Shown piece by piece: positions 16,915-25,027 of a stretch of 64,000 bases of DNA; within the stretch, counting starts at the first letter, position 1, and each line of letters opens with the position of its first letter. A model generated the notes under the pieces. It made no database searches and was not told where the DNA came from. It saw only the letters and a program-made list of their open reading frames with translations. Source of the DNA: Paracoccus zhejiangensis (GTDB lineage Bacteria > Pseudomonadota > Alphaproteobacteria > Rhodobacterales > Rhodobacteraceae). The position numbers and the translations under genes are program-made. Location: assembly GCF_002847445.1 (NCBI RefSeq), contig NZ_CP025430.1, positions 3,468,501 to 3,532,500 on the forward strand, read 5' to 3'.

Positions 16915-17669
16915 CAGCGACGGCCGTTATCGTCCTCGTCGTCATCCTCGTCGGAATCGGGCAGGTTGAAGAAGCTGTCGGCGTCCAACTCGCGCTTGGG
17001 TTCCTCGTCCTCGTCCTTGGTGAGGGTGAAGTTCTCGAGGCCGGCAATCGCGGTCGGCAGGCGCGGTTCTTCGCCCATGGCCAGCGAGGTCTCGGTCGAG
17101 ACCAGCTTGCGGCGCTCGTCATCCGACATCACGCCACCCTCGGCTGCCTTCTTCTTCGCGGCCTTCTGCACGGCGCTGTCCAGCTCGGTCTGCTTGGCGA
17201 GGCCAAGGGCCACCGGGTCGATCGGCTGAATATTGGCGATGTTCCAATGGGTCCGCTCGCGGATCGCCTGGATCGTCGGCTTGGTGGTGCCCACGAGCTT
17301 GGCGATCTGGGCATCGGCCAGTTCCGGGTGGAACTTGACCAGCCAGAGGATCGCGGCCGGGCGGTCCTGACGCTTGGACAGCGGAGTATAGCGCGGGCCG
17401 CGACGCTTTTCCTCGCCATCGGCGGCAGGGTTGTGCTTCAGCTTGAGGCGATAGGACGGGCTGGCCTCGCCCTTCTTGATCTCTTCGGGGTCAAGCTGGC
17501 TCGAGGCGACCGGGTCGAAACCCTTGACGCCCGCAGCCACGTCGCCATCGGCGATGCCCTGAACCTCGAGCTCGTGCATCCCGCAGAAATCGCCGATCTG
17601 CTTGAAGGTCAGCGTCGTGTTGTCGACCAGCCAAACGGCAGTGGCCCTGGCCATCAGCGGCTTGTTCAT
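16914..17669 (-). CDS. trcR: Cell cycle transcriptional regulator TrcR (DUF1013)
   Basis: A 251-aa alphaproteobacteria-specific regulator, DUF1013. The N-terminus (MARATAVWLVDNTTLTFKQI) and the central helix-turn-helix-like part (ELADAQIAKLVGTTKPTIQA) match the family. The C-terminus is strongly acidic (SDEDDDEDDNGRR). In related bacteria it is reported as a transcription-linked cell-cycle factor. It is the first gene of a minus-strand group with the YgiC-like and probably the YgiB-like genes; the overlap with the former implies translational coupling. AGGAGA precedes the start. Confidence 0.92.
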   Translation of the reverse strand: MNKPLMARATAVWLVDNTTLTFKQIGDFCGMHELEVQGIADGDVAAGVKGFDPVASSQLDPEEIKKGEASPSYRLKLKHNPAADGEEKRRGPRYTPLSKRQDRPAAILWLVKFHPELADAQIAKLVGTTKPTIQAIRERTHWNIANIQPIDPVALGLAKQTELDSAVQKAAKKKAAEGGVMSDDERRKLVSTETSLAMGEEPRLPTAIAGLENFTLTKDEDEEPKRELDADSFFNLPDSDEDDDEDDNGRR

Positions 17670-17888
17670 CGCGTTCTCCTTTGCATCTCATGCCCCCGAA
17701 CATGGCTGGACTGGCCGGGAAAACGGCTTTTTGGCGGGTGCCATTCCATTTTCGGGGGGAATTGCCGGACTATATAGGCAATCGGGGCGGCAGAGAAAAG
17801 TGGATTCTGCGCGGCATCTTCAGCAGATGCTGGCCTTCGCTGCCGGGCTTTGCCATGGTGCCGGTAACAAGAGGGTGGCAGGGGCAGC
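17670..17888. promoter_or_regulatory. Divergent promoter region between trcR and the T2 ribonuclease gene
   Basis: About 220 bases with an AT-richer core around 17740-17815, including ACTATATAGG, that probably carries both promoters. A GANTC site, the CcrM methylation target important in alphaproteobacterial cell-cycle control, is seen near 17810. No inverted repeat stands out. Confidence 0.4.
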
Positions 17889-18536
17889 ATGCGGGGAATT
17901 CTGAAGGGCGTGATTCTGGCGGGGACGATTCTGTCAGGAGGCGCGGCAGTGGCGCGCGAGCCGGTGGCGGGCGAGTTCGATTACTACGTGTTGTCGCTCA
18001 GCTGGTCGTCGAGCTGGTGCAGCGCCACAGGTGATTCCCGCGACGCCGAGCAGTGCGAACCGGGACAGGGGATCGATTTCGTCGTCCACGGTCTCTGGCC
18101 GCAATACGAGAATGGCTGGCCGCAGGATTGCCGCACCCGGGAACGCGATCCCTCGCGCCGGGAAAGCCAGGCGATGGAGGACGTGATGGGCTCGGGCGGC
18201 CTTGCCTGGTATCAGTGGCAGAAGCATGGCCGCTGTTCGGGCCTGTCGGCGCGGGGCTATTACCAGGCGATCCGCGACGCGGCGGAGCTGACCGAGATCC
18301 CGGCGGTCTTCGATGACCTGACCCGCGATGTCCGGGTGCCGCCCGCCGTCATCGAAGAGGCCTTCATCGAGACCAATCCCGATCTGACCCGCGACGGCAT
18401 CACCGTCACCTGTCAGGGCGAGGATCTGCAGGAGGTCCGCATCTGCCTGACCCGCGATCTGGAGCCGCGCGCCTGCGCTCCGGATGCGCGGCGCGATTGC
18501 AGCCGGAAATCCGTGTTGATGGAAAAGGTTCGCTAG
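17889..18536 (+). CDS. Secreted ribonuclease T2 family protein
   Basis: A 215-aa exported protein with a signal peptide (MRGILKGVILAGTILSGGAAVA). The T2 signature CAS I is intact: VVHGLWPQ with catalytic His67. CAS II reads YQWQKHGRC at 108-116, keeping Lys112 and His113 but with Gln109 where fungal and plant enzymes have the catalytic Glu of the HEWxKHGTC motif. Multiple Cys fit disulfides in the periplasm. Expected to degrade RNA non-specifically for scavenging; the Gln could weaken activity. It lies 9 bp upstream of gnd in the same direction. Confidence 0.88.
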   Translation: MRGILKGVILAGTILSGGAAVAREPVAGEFDYYVLSLSWSSSWCSATGDSRDAEQCEPGQGIDFVVHGLWPQYENGWPQDCRTRERDPSRRESQAMEDVMGSGGLAWYQWQKHGRCSGLSARGYYQAIRDAAELTEIPAVFDDLTRDVRVPPAVIEEAFIETNPDLTRDGITVTCQGEDLQEVRICLTRDLEPRACAPDARRDCSRKSVLMEKVR

Positions 18537-18545
18537 GAAAGGACT

Positions 18546-19952
18546 ATGGCGATGGGTAATTGCGATATCGGGCTGATCGGCCTTGGCACCATGGGCAGCG
18601 CGCTGGCGCTGAACATCGCCGAAAAGGGCTTTGACATTGCCGTCTTCAACCGCACGACCAGCGTCACCCGCGATTTCGCAGCCGAAGCCGGTCCGCTGGC
18701 CGACCGGATCACCCCGGCCGAATCGCTGCAGGCGCTGGTCGAGGCGCTGAAGACCCCGCGGATGATCCTGCTGATGGTGCCGGCGGGAAAGGTCGTCGAC
18801 GACCAGATTGCCGCGCTGCTGCCGCTGCTCGGTCCCGACGACCTGATCATCGATGCGGGCAACGCCAACTTCAACGACACCAACCGCCGCATGGCTGAAT
18901 TGCCCGGCCGCTTCCTCGGCATCGGCGTCTCGGGCGGCGAAGAGGGCGCGCGCCACGGTCCCTCGATCATGGGCGGCGGGCCGCGCGCGAACTGGGATCG
19001 CGCGGCACCGATCCTGACCGCCATCGCCGCGCGCTACAAGGATCAGCCCTGTGCCGACTGGATGGGCGAGGACGGCGCCGGCCATTTCGTCAAGACCGTG
19101 CATAACGGCATCGAATATGCCGACATGCAGCTGATCGCCGAGGTCTATGGCATCATGCGCGACGGGCTGGGCATGGATGCCGCTGCCGTGGCCGAGGTGT
19201 TCCGGGGCTGGAACGAGGGCCCGCTGCAATCCTATCTGGTCGAGATCACCGCCGAGGTTGCCGCCGCCAGCGACGCCGCGACCGGCGGACCGGTGCTCGA
19301 CGTGATCGTCGATGCGGCGGGGCAGAAGGGCACCGGCCGCTGGACCGCCATCGAGGCACAGCATCTGGGCGCACCGATCCCGGTCATCGACGCCGCCGTG
19401 ACTGCGCGCAACATCTCGGCCCTGCGCGCCCGCCGGGCCGAGATGCAGGCGATCTTTGGTGCCGGCCCGCAGCCGATCACCACGGATGCGCCGGAGATGG
19501 CGGTGCTGGAACAGGCGCTGATCTGCGGCAAGATCCTTTGCTACGATCAGGGTTTCGGCATGATCGCCGCCGCCAGCAAGCAATTCGGCTGGTCGCTGAA
19601 CGGCGCGGCCATCGCCCGGGTCTGGCGCGCGGGCTGCATCATCCGCTCGGCCATGCTGGATGACATGGCCTCGGCGCTGGAGGCCGCACCCGATGCGCCG
19701 CTGATGGCCGCGCCCACCTTTGCCGATCACCTGAAGCGCACCGAGGGCGCGCTGCGCCGCGTCGTGGCACTGGCCGCGCTGCACGGGATCGCGGTGCCGG
19801 CGCATTCGGCGGCTCTGGCCTATTTCGACGCCATGCGCACGGCGCGCGGTACGGCGAACATGCTGCAGGGCCAGAGGGATTATTTCGGCCGCCACGGGTT
19901 CGAGCGGCTGGATGACGGGACGAAGGACCAGCACGGCCCTTGGGCGGGGTAG
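18546..19952 (+). CDS. gnd: 6-phosphogluconate dehydrogenase (decarboxylating)
   Basis: A 468-aa enzyme converting 6-phosphogluconate to ribulose 5-phosphate with CO2 and NADPH, in the oxidative pentose phosphate pathway. The N-terminal Rossmann motif is IGLIGLGTMGSALA; NRTTS follows strand 2. The signature IGVSGGEEGARHGPSIMGGG and the catalytic Lys/Asn segment KTVHNGIEYADMQL are intact, and the C-terminal tail ends with the Gly-rich GPWAG. AGGAAAGGA sits before the first ATG, favouring MAMGNCDIG over an internal Met. Closely follows the T2 ribonuclease gene, convergent with the MFS gene. Confidence 0.97.
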   Translation: MAMGNCDIGLIGLGTMGSALALNIAEKGFDIAVFNRTTSVTRDFAAEAGPLADRITPAESLQALVEALKTPRMILLMVPAGKVVDDQIAALLPLLGPDDLIIDAGNANFNDTNRRMAELPGRFLGIGVSGGEEGARHGPSIMGGGPRANWDRAAPILTAIAARYKDQPCADWMGEDGAGHFVKTVHNGIEYADMQLIAEVYGIMRDGLGMDAAAVAEVFRGWNEGPLQSYLVEITAEVAAASDAATGGPVLDVIVDAAGQKGTGRWTAIEAQHLGAPIPVIDAAVTARNISALRARRAEMQAIFGAGPQPITTDAPEMAVLEQALICGKILCYDQGFGMIAAASKQFGWSLNGAAIARVWRAGCIIRSAMLDDMASALEAAPDAPLMAAPTFADHLKRTEGALRRVVALAALHGIAVPAHSAALAYFDAMRTARGTANMLQGQRDYFGRHGFERLDDGTKDQHGPWAG

Positions 19953-19967
19953 GACGGGGCTGTAGTT

Positions 19968-21194
19968 TCAGGCCGCGCTGCGCATCCGCGCCATGCCGCT
20001 GCGCGGGTGCATCCGCCCGGCCAGCGCGGCCATCGAGGCCATGCCAAGCGCGGTTGCCAGGAACACCAGTGGGATCGACTCGGTCAGGGTCAGGATGAGG
20101 AAGGCGATGCCCGGCGTCACGATCCCCGACACGTCGCGGAACGAGGTGTAGACGGCGCTCATCTCGGTCCGCTCGGCGGGGCGCACGGCGGTGAGAAAGG
20201 GCAACGAGCCATAGGCGTCGAGGCTGACGAGGAAGAACGAGGCGGCCAGAATCCCCGCCACTGCCGCCAAGGGCCACCACGCGCCAAGGGCCGCCAGCGC
20301 AAAACACAGCGAGGCCGAGGCGAAGGAGATCGTCACCGCCCGGCGCAGCGTCACCCTCCGCTGCCATTTCAGCATCTGCGGCGCGAGGAACAGCATCAGC
20401 GACGAGAGCGCAAAGGCCAACCCGCCGATGCGGTCGCCCAGACCCGCCTCGACGCAGAAGATCGGTAGATAGACGACAAACACCCACCAGCCCGAGGAGC
20501 GGACCACCGCGAACAGCCACCCTGCCACCAGCCGCGGCTGTTGCAGGAAGCGGCCCAGATAGGCCAGCGGGTTGGTATGCGGCCTGCGGGCGCGGGCGAT
20601 GGCCTTGCCATTGCCCATGCGAAGCCGCCAGAACTGGGTCAGCATCAGCAGCGTCGCAAAGCCCGCGATGACGAAGGGCGCGGGTCGCCAATATTGCCAC
20701 AGCACCACCGTCACCGCCGGGCCGATGGCCCAGGGCAGGGCGGAATAGAACAGCCGCAGCGTCTCGGACCGGCCCAGATCGACGCGCGAGATGTAATCCA
20801 TCAGATAGGCGTTGATGCAGATCTGGTTGGTGACGACGCCGAACCCCATGGCCAGCAGCGCCAGCGGCGTCAGCCATGATCCGCCCGCAATCGCCAGTGC
20901 CATCGCCAGAAGATAGAAGCCTGCCGCCAGCGTATACATCCAGCGCCTCGGCATGATCCGGCCCAATGTGGGCACCGCAAGGCCCCAGATCAGCGAGGCG
21001 ATGCCGACGAGGAAATAGGCCCAGCTGACCGCTTCCTTGCTGCCGAGCTGGCTGTACATCTCGAGCGGCCAGATCGCCACCAGCGTGCCGCGCACGCAGG
21101 ATTCGAGGCCGCCCAGCAGGGCGAAATCGCGAAAGCCGGGGGCGGGGCGGTGCAGGACAGGCTGAACCAGTGTGGAATTGGCGCGGTCGGGCAT
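19968..21194 (-). CDS. MFS transporter
   Basis: A 408-aa membrane protein with about 12 hydrophobic segments in two halves separated by a basic loop (RARRPHTNP). Typical loop residues are present (GRIMPRRWMY between helices 2 and 3). No signature identifies the substrate. The start MPDRANSTLVQP has no clear ribosome-binding site, so an internal start is possible. Monocistronic; the 130 bp upstream separate it from the quinone oxidoreductase gene. Confidence 0.85.
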   Translation of the reverse strand: MPDRANSTLVQPVLHRPAPGFRDFALLGGLESCVRGTLVAIWPLEMYSQLGSKEAVSWAYFLVGIASLIWGLAVPTLGRIMPRRWMYTLAAGFYLLAMALAIAGGSWLTPLALLAMGFGVVTNQICINAYLMDYISRVDLGRSETLRLFYSALPWAIGPAVTVVLWQYWRPAPFVIAGFATLLMLTQFWRLRMGNGKAIARARRPHTNPLAYLGRFLQQPRLVAGWLFAVVRSSGWWVFVVYLPIFCVEAGLGDRIGGLAFALSSLMLFLAPQMLKWQRRVTLRRAVTISFASASLCFALAALGAWWPLAAVAGILAASFFLVSLDAYGSLPFLTAVRPAERTEMSAVYTSFRDVSGIVTPGIAFLILTLTESIPLVFLATALGMASMAALAGRMHPRSGMARMRSAA

Positions 21195-21326
21195 GGTGTG
21201 GATTTATCGAGCCTTTGCGGCCCTGTCCCACAGGCTTGCGACCGTGCCATGTCGCATTTGCGCATCGTGCAAGATTTTGACCGGCGCTTCCGAATGGCGG
21301 CGCCGGTCGCGGTCAGGAAACGACGG

Positions 21327-22316
21327 TCAGTCCCCCGCCACCTTCATCACGATCTTGCCGATATGCTGGCTGCTCTCCATGCGCTTATGCGCCTCGGTCG
21401 CCTGCTCATAGGGAAACTCGCTGTCGATCATCACCTTGACCTTGCCGCTTTCGACCAGCGGCCAGACATGGTCGCGCAGCTGATCGGCGATGCGGGCCTT
21501 GGCGATGTCGGTCTGCGGGCGCAGGGTCGCGCCGGTCACGGTCAACCGGCGGGTCATGATCGGGGCAAAGTTCAGCTCGACCTTGGGGCTTTCGAGGAAG
21601 GCGATCTGCACCAGCCGCCCGTCATCGGCCAGCGCCTTGATGTTGCGCGGGATATAGCTGCCGCCGACCATATCGATGATCAGGTTCGCCCCGCCCTCGG
21701 CCTCCAAGGCGGCCACGAAATCTGCCTCACGATAGTTGATCGCGGTCGCGCCCAGCCTTTCGATCTCGGCGCATTTCTCGGCCGAGCCGGCGGTGGCAAA
21801 GACCCGCGCGCCAAGTGCCACGGCGATCTGGATGGCCATGACCCCGATGCCCGAGGTGCCGCCATGGATCAGGAAACGCTCGCCCGCCTGCAGCCCGCCG
21901 CGCATGACCATGGTGGACCAGACGGTATAGGCGGTCTCGGGCAGGCAGGCGGCCTCGCGCATCGACAGGCCCTTGGGAATGGCCAGCGCGTGATCGGCAT
22001 TGCAGGTGACATATTCGGCATAGCCGCCGCCTGGCAGCAGCGCCGTCACCTTGTCGCCCTTCTTCCAGCGGATGACGCCCGCGCCCAGGCCCACGACCTC
22101 GCCCGAGGCTTCCAGCCCCGGCAGGTCCGAGGCGCCGGCGGGCGGGCGATAGCTGCCCTTGCGCTGCAGCACGTCGGGGCGGTTCACCCCGGCCCATTCG
22201 ACCTTGATGAGGATCTGGTCATGGCCCGGCACTGGCACGGCGCGGCGGCGGGGTTGCAACACATCGGCCTCGCCGGGGGCGGTGATTTCGATGGCGGTCA
22301 TGTCGTCGGGGATCAT
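21327..22316 (-). CDS. NAD(P)H-quinone oxidoreductase (zinc-free MDR family)
   Basis: A 329-aa medium-chain dehydrogenase/reductase of the quinone-oxidoreductase (PIG3-like) group, reducing quinones or enones with NADPH. The GroES-like N-terminal domain (NRPDVLQRKGSYRPP) lacks the zinc ligands of alcohol dehydrogenases. The Rossmann part has HGGTSGIGVMAIQIA and ATAGSAEKC. The start at 22316 has AAAGGAAC upstream and overlaps the COQ9 stop (TGATG), so the two genes are coupled. The link with ubiquinone-related COQ9 is suggestive but not proof of a shared role. Confidence 0.92.
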   Translation of the reverse strand: MIPDDMTAIEITAPGEADVLQPRRRAVPVPGHDQILIKVEWAGVNRPDVLQRKGSYRPPAGASDLPGLEASGEVVGLGAGVIRWKKGDKVTALLPGGGYAEYVTCNADHALAIPKGLSMREAACLPETAYTVWSTMVMRGGLQAGERFLIHGGTSGIGVMAIQIAVALGARVFATAGSAEKCAEIERLGATAINYREADFVAALEAEGGANLIIDMVGGSYIPRNIKALADDGRLVQIAFLESPKVELNFAPIMTRRLTVTGATLRPQTDIAKARIADQLRDHVWPLVESGKVKVMIDSEFPYEQATEAHKRMESSQHIGKIVMKVAGD

Positions 22317-22972
22317 CAGTGTTCCTTTGTCTTTCCGGGCAAGTCGCGGGGGCCGGGGGCGCGCATCCAGCCGGTGGCCAGATCGGTCAGGGCCGCGAGC
22401 CCCGGCACCTTGCGCGCCTGCGCCTTGAACTTCTCGAAGCCCATGACGTTCTCGATGCGGCGATCGATGAAGGCGCGGGTCTCGGCCTTGCCCTCCGACT
22501 CGTCGCCCAGCCAATAGAGCACGGTCGAGCCCCAGACCGCCGACAGGGTGGCGCGCTTGGTGTACCAGTTCACGTCGCGCGAGGTATCGCCAAGGCCGTT
22601 CCAGATCGTGTCGGCGGTTTCCCAGACCAGCCTTGCACCAAGCGCCGCGTGCTGGGGCAGGGACAGGACGGTCGCGCCGGCCCGCACCAGTTCGGGCTGC
22701 ACCAGTTCCAGCCGGTGCCAGATCGCCTGCGCCACCCGTTCGGCATAGCGGCCCTCGGGCGGGGTCTTCTCCATCCAGTCGCGCAACAGGGCATCGCCGC
22801 GCCGGTGATAGGCCGCAGCAAGGCTGGCGCCCCCCTCGGGGAAATGCACCCGCACCATGTCGCGGCTGATGCCCAGTTCCTCGGCCGCCGCCATCAGCGC
22901 CTTGTCGTTCATCCCGTCAAAGGGCACATGGGCCAATGCTGCGTTCAGCAGCCTGTCGCGTTCGTCTGTCAT
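22316..22972 (-). CDS. COQ9 family protein
   Basis: A 218-aa protein of the COQ9 family, which supports ubiquinone biosynthesis by binding lipid or intermediates and has a TetR-like fold. The N-terminus MTDERDRLLNAALAHVPFDG and the WxxL.DWMEKTP segment are typical, as is the C-terminal YTKRATLSAVWGSTVLYWLGD part. It is the first gene of an operon with the quinone oxidoreductase and divergent from rpsU. Confidence 0.93.
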   Translation of the reverse strand: MTDERDRLLNAALAHVPFDGMNDKALMAAAEELGISRDMVRVHFPEGGASLAAAYHRRGDALLRDWMEKTPPEGRYAERVAQAIWHRLELVQPELVRAGATVLSLPQHAALGARLVWETADTIWNGLGDTSRDVNWYTKRATLSAVWGSTVLYWLGDESEGKAETRAFIDRRIENVMGFEKFKAQARKVPGLAALTDLATGWMRAPGPRDLPGKTKEH

Positions 22973-23071
22973 CCTGTCCTCAACCCCGGCTGGACAAAAG
23001 CGATTCCCGCTGGTAAGGGGACGCTTCCTGCAATCATTGCAACTCTAACCTAGGAAGGTGGTGACAACCAC

Positions 23072-23278
23072 ATGCAGGTCAACGTTCGCGACAATAACGT
23101 CGAACAGGCGCTTCGTGCTCTGAAGAAAAAGCTTCAGCGCGAGGGTGTATTCCGCGAGATGAAGCTTCGGCAACATTTCGAGAAGCCGTCGGTCAAGAAA
23201 GCCCGTGAAAAGGCCGAGGCCGTCCGCCGCGCCCGCAAGCTGGCTCGTAAAAAAGCTCAGCGCGAAGGCGCCCTCTAA
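23072..23278 (+). CDS. rpsU: 30S ribosomal protein S21
   Basis: A 68-aa basic ribosomal protein of the small subunit. The sequence [20 protein letters not shown] followed by a Lys/Arg-rich helix is diagnostic. A strong AGGAAGG lies upstream of the ATG. Single-gene unit with a strong terminator; divergent from the COQ9 gene. Confidence 0.97.
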   Translation: MQVNVRDNNVEQALRALKKKLQREGVFREMKLRQHFEKPSVKKAREKAEAVRRARKLARKKAQREGAL

Positions 23279-23327
23279 GGGCCCTCGACAAGGCGCCGTA
23301 AGACGCGCGGACCGGAAAGGTTCAGAA

Positions 23328-23357
23328 AACCCCCGCGGCCCATGGTCGCGGGGGTTT
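23328..23357. terminator. Strong bidirectional terminator after rpsU and the formate dehydrogenase operon
   Basis: AACCCCCGCG pairs with CGCGGGGGTT around a short loop. A run of T follows on the plus strand and a TTTT run on the minus strand, so it ends rpsU and the minus-strand formate dehydrogenase operon. Confidence 0.88.
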
Positions 23358-23381
23358 TTCGTTTGCCGGGAAGATGGGCCG

Positions 23382-23531
23382 TCACCGGCTGACCGGTTCA
23401 CCCTCCAGCCGCACCGCCCCGCCGCCGGCCTGCCAGGCCTCGGCGGTGCTGTGGCCGACGCTGTTCAGCGCCACGGCGGCCACCACCCCGATCACCGCGA
23501 TGGCCAGAAAGGCCGTGTACATCGCCTTCAT
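23382..23531 (-). CDS. Small single-span membrane protein at the end of the formate dehydrogenase operon (49 aa)
   Basis: A 49-aa gene, shorter than usual annotation cut-offs. It starts MKAMYTAFLAIAVIGVVAAV, a single transmembrane helix or uncleaved signal, then a short polar tail with EAWQAGGGAVRLEGE. A perfect GGAGG lies 7 bases before the ATG and directly after the TAG of the gamma subunit gene, which is strong evidence that it is translated. The shared terminator follows 25 bp downstream. Its place suggests a small subunit or assembly factor for the membrane-bound formate dehydrogenase, by analogy with small subunits of other respiratory complexes. No family is recognised; function is inference. 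Confidence 0.7.
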   Translation of the reverse strand: MKAMYTAFLAIAVIGVVAAVALNSVGHSTAEAWQAGGGAVRLEGEPVSR

Positions 23532-23542
23532 CTCGCGTCCTC

Positions 23543-25015
23543 CTAGCTGTGCCGCGTCGTGGCCTGCCCCTGCGGGGGCGGGATATGTTCATGCGCGCTG
23601 CGGCCGGTGACTTCCTCGTACCAGAGGTCATGGTGTTCGCGCGCCCATTGCACCTCGACATCGCCCGAGCCCATCGCGTCGAACGCGCCCTGCATCCCGA
23701 TCGTGCCGATGTAGATGTGGCAGAAGATGATCGCGATATAGACGAAGGCGACGATGGCGTGCCAGGTCTGGGCCAGCTGCATCTCGTGCTGCGGCGCCAT
23801 GGTCTCGGGCAGGCTGGTGCCGAGGATGCCGTTGATGAAGCCGAAGGTGTGGCTGAACAGGTGGAAGTCGAAGGGGAACATCAGCGACAGTCCCGAGACC
23901 GAGATCGATGCGCCCAGAATGATCACCGACCAGAAGATCATCTTCTGCCCGGCATTGAACTTCCACGCATGGACATGGGTGCCCTTGCTGAAAAGCCCGC
24001 CGCCCTTCGCCAGCCAGCGCAGGTCGGTCATGTTCGGGATGTTCTGCGCCACCCACATGACGAAGATCATCACCAGACCCAGCATGAAGGCCCAGGACAC
24101 GTTATTGTGGACCCATTTGCTGGCGATGGCGATGGGCGAATAGACTTGGTGCCCGAAAAGTGGGATCAGCGCCACCCGCCCGAACAAGACCAGAAGGCCG
24201 GTGATTGCCAGCAGGATGAAGCTGCCTGCCGTCAGCCAATGGCCAAAGCGCTCGATGAAAGCGAAACGCTCGATCAGCCGGCCCGTCGCATGGCCCTCGA
24301 TGCGGATGCGGCCACGGATCAGGAAGAATAGCGCCAGCGCCGCCAGCGTCCCGAGCAGCAGCCAGCCGCCCCATTGCAGCATGGCCCCATGGCGGAAGGT
24401 CAGCCAGGGCATCCCGGCATCCTGGATCAGCGTCGCCGTCGCCGGGCCGCGAACCTGGGTGTCGATGGCGGCACGGCCTTCGCGGATTGCGGACCAGATC
24501 TCGGCATCGTTATGCGCCCCGCCGATGGACAGGGGACCGACCGTTGCCTCTGGATTGGCGGCCGAGGGCGCGAGCGCGGGATCGGCCGCCTGTGTAACCG
24601 GGGGCGTCGGTTGCGCATCACCGCGCATCAACTGGCCCAGCAGTTGCAACCCGGATTCCTGCGCCGGCGGCTCGTGCGACATGACATCGGCAAAGCTGTC
24701 GGCGACCATGCCGGCATCGGCCGGATCGTCGATCCGCACCGAGGAGGACCCGGTATCAGCCGAGGGGCCGGCCATCCGCGTGACCTGCCATTCGTCGCGG
24801 GGCAGGGGCGCCGGGGCCGGGATGATCTCGCGCGGGGGATCCAGGCGGACGGTCGACGAGGGTGGCTCGATCGGTTCCATCAGCGTCGGGTCCTGCACGT
24901 CGCGGCCGAAATCACCCTCGTTGACCTGAACCTGCTGCGCGGCGGCGGGCAGGGCCAGCAGGGCGGCAAGCCCGGCAGCGGCAGCGATCCGTAGAACGGC
25001 GGCGGGAGGTGTCAT
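23543..25015 (-). CDS. Formate dehydrogenase gamma subunit (cytochrome b, with long N-terminal extension)
   Basis: A 490-aa membrane anchor that passes electrons from FdhB to the quinone pool through b-type hemes. The core is C-terminal (about 215-470): helices with His ligand candidates in RFGHWLTAGSFILLAITG, KWVHNNVSWAF and CHIYIGTIGMQGAF. Before it lies a signal peptide (to about residue 27) and a roughly 160-residue Pro/Asp/Ser-rich region absent from short FdoI-type subunits. A helix at WGGWLLLGTLAALALFFLI leads into the core. It follows FdhB with 12 bp and precedes the 49-aa gene. Confidence 0.92.
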   Translation of the reverse strand: MTPPAAVLRIAAAAGLAALLALPAAAQQVQVNEGDFGRDVQDPTLMEPIEPPSSTVRLDPPREIIPAPAPLPRDEWQVTRMAGPSADTGSSSVRIDDPADAGMVADSFADVMSHEPPAQESGLQLLGQLMRGDAQPTPPVTQAADPALAPSAANPEATVGPLSIGGAHNDAEIWSAIREGRAAIDTQVRGPATATLIQDAGMPWLTFRHGAMLQWGGWLLLGTLAALALFFLIRGRIRIEGHATGRLIERFAFIERFGHWLTAGSFILLAITGLLVLFGRVALIPLFGHQVYSPIAIASKWVHNNVSWAFMLGLVMIFVMWVAQNIPNMTDLRWLAKGGGLFSKGTHVHAWKFNAGQKMIFWSVIILGASISVSGLSLMFPFDFHLFSHTFGFINGILGTSLPETMAPQHEMQLAQTWHAIVAFVYIAIIFCHIYIGTIGMQGAFDAMGSGDVEVQWAREHHDLWYEEVTGRSAHEHIPPPQGQATTRHS

Positions 25016-25027
25016 GATGGCCCCTCC

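Noticed and set aside
17934..19934. A 666-codon antisense frame across the T2 ribonuclease and gnd
   Set aside because: Spans two real genes in sequence and has no domain.
21279..21308. Inverted repeat GACCGGCGC / GCGCCGGTC downstream of the quinone oxidoreductase
   Set aside because: Stem is good, but no T-run follows in the direction of transcription and no neighbour needs it; kept out as a terminator.
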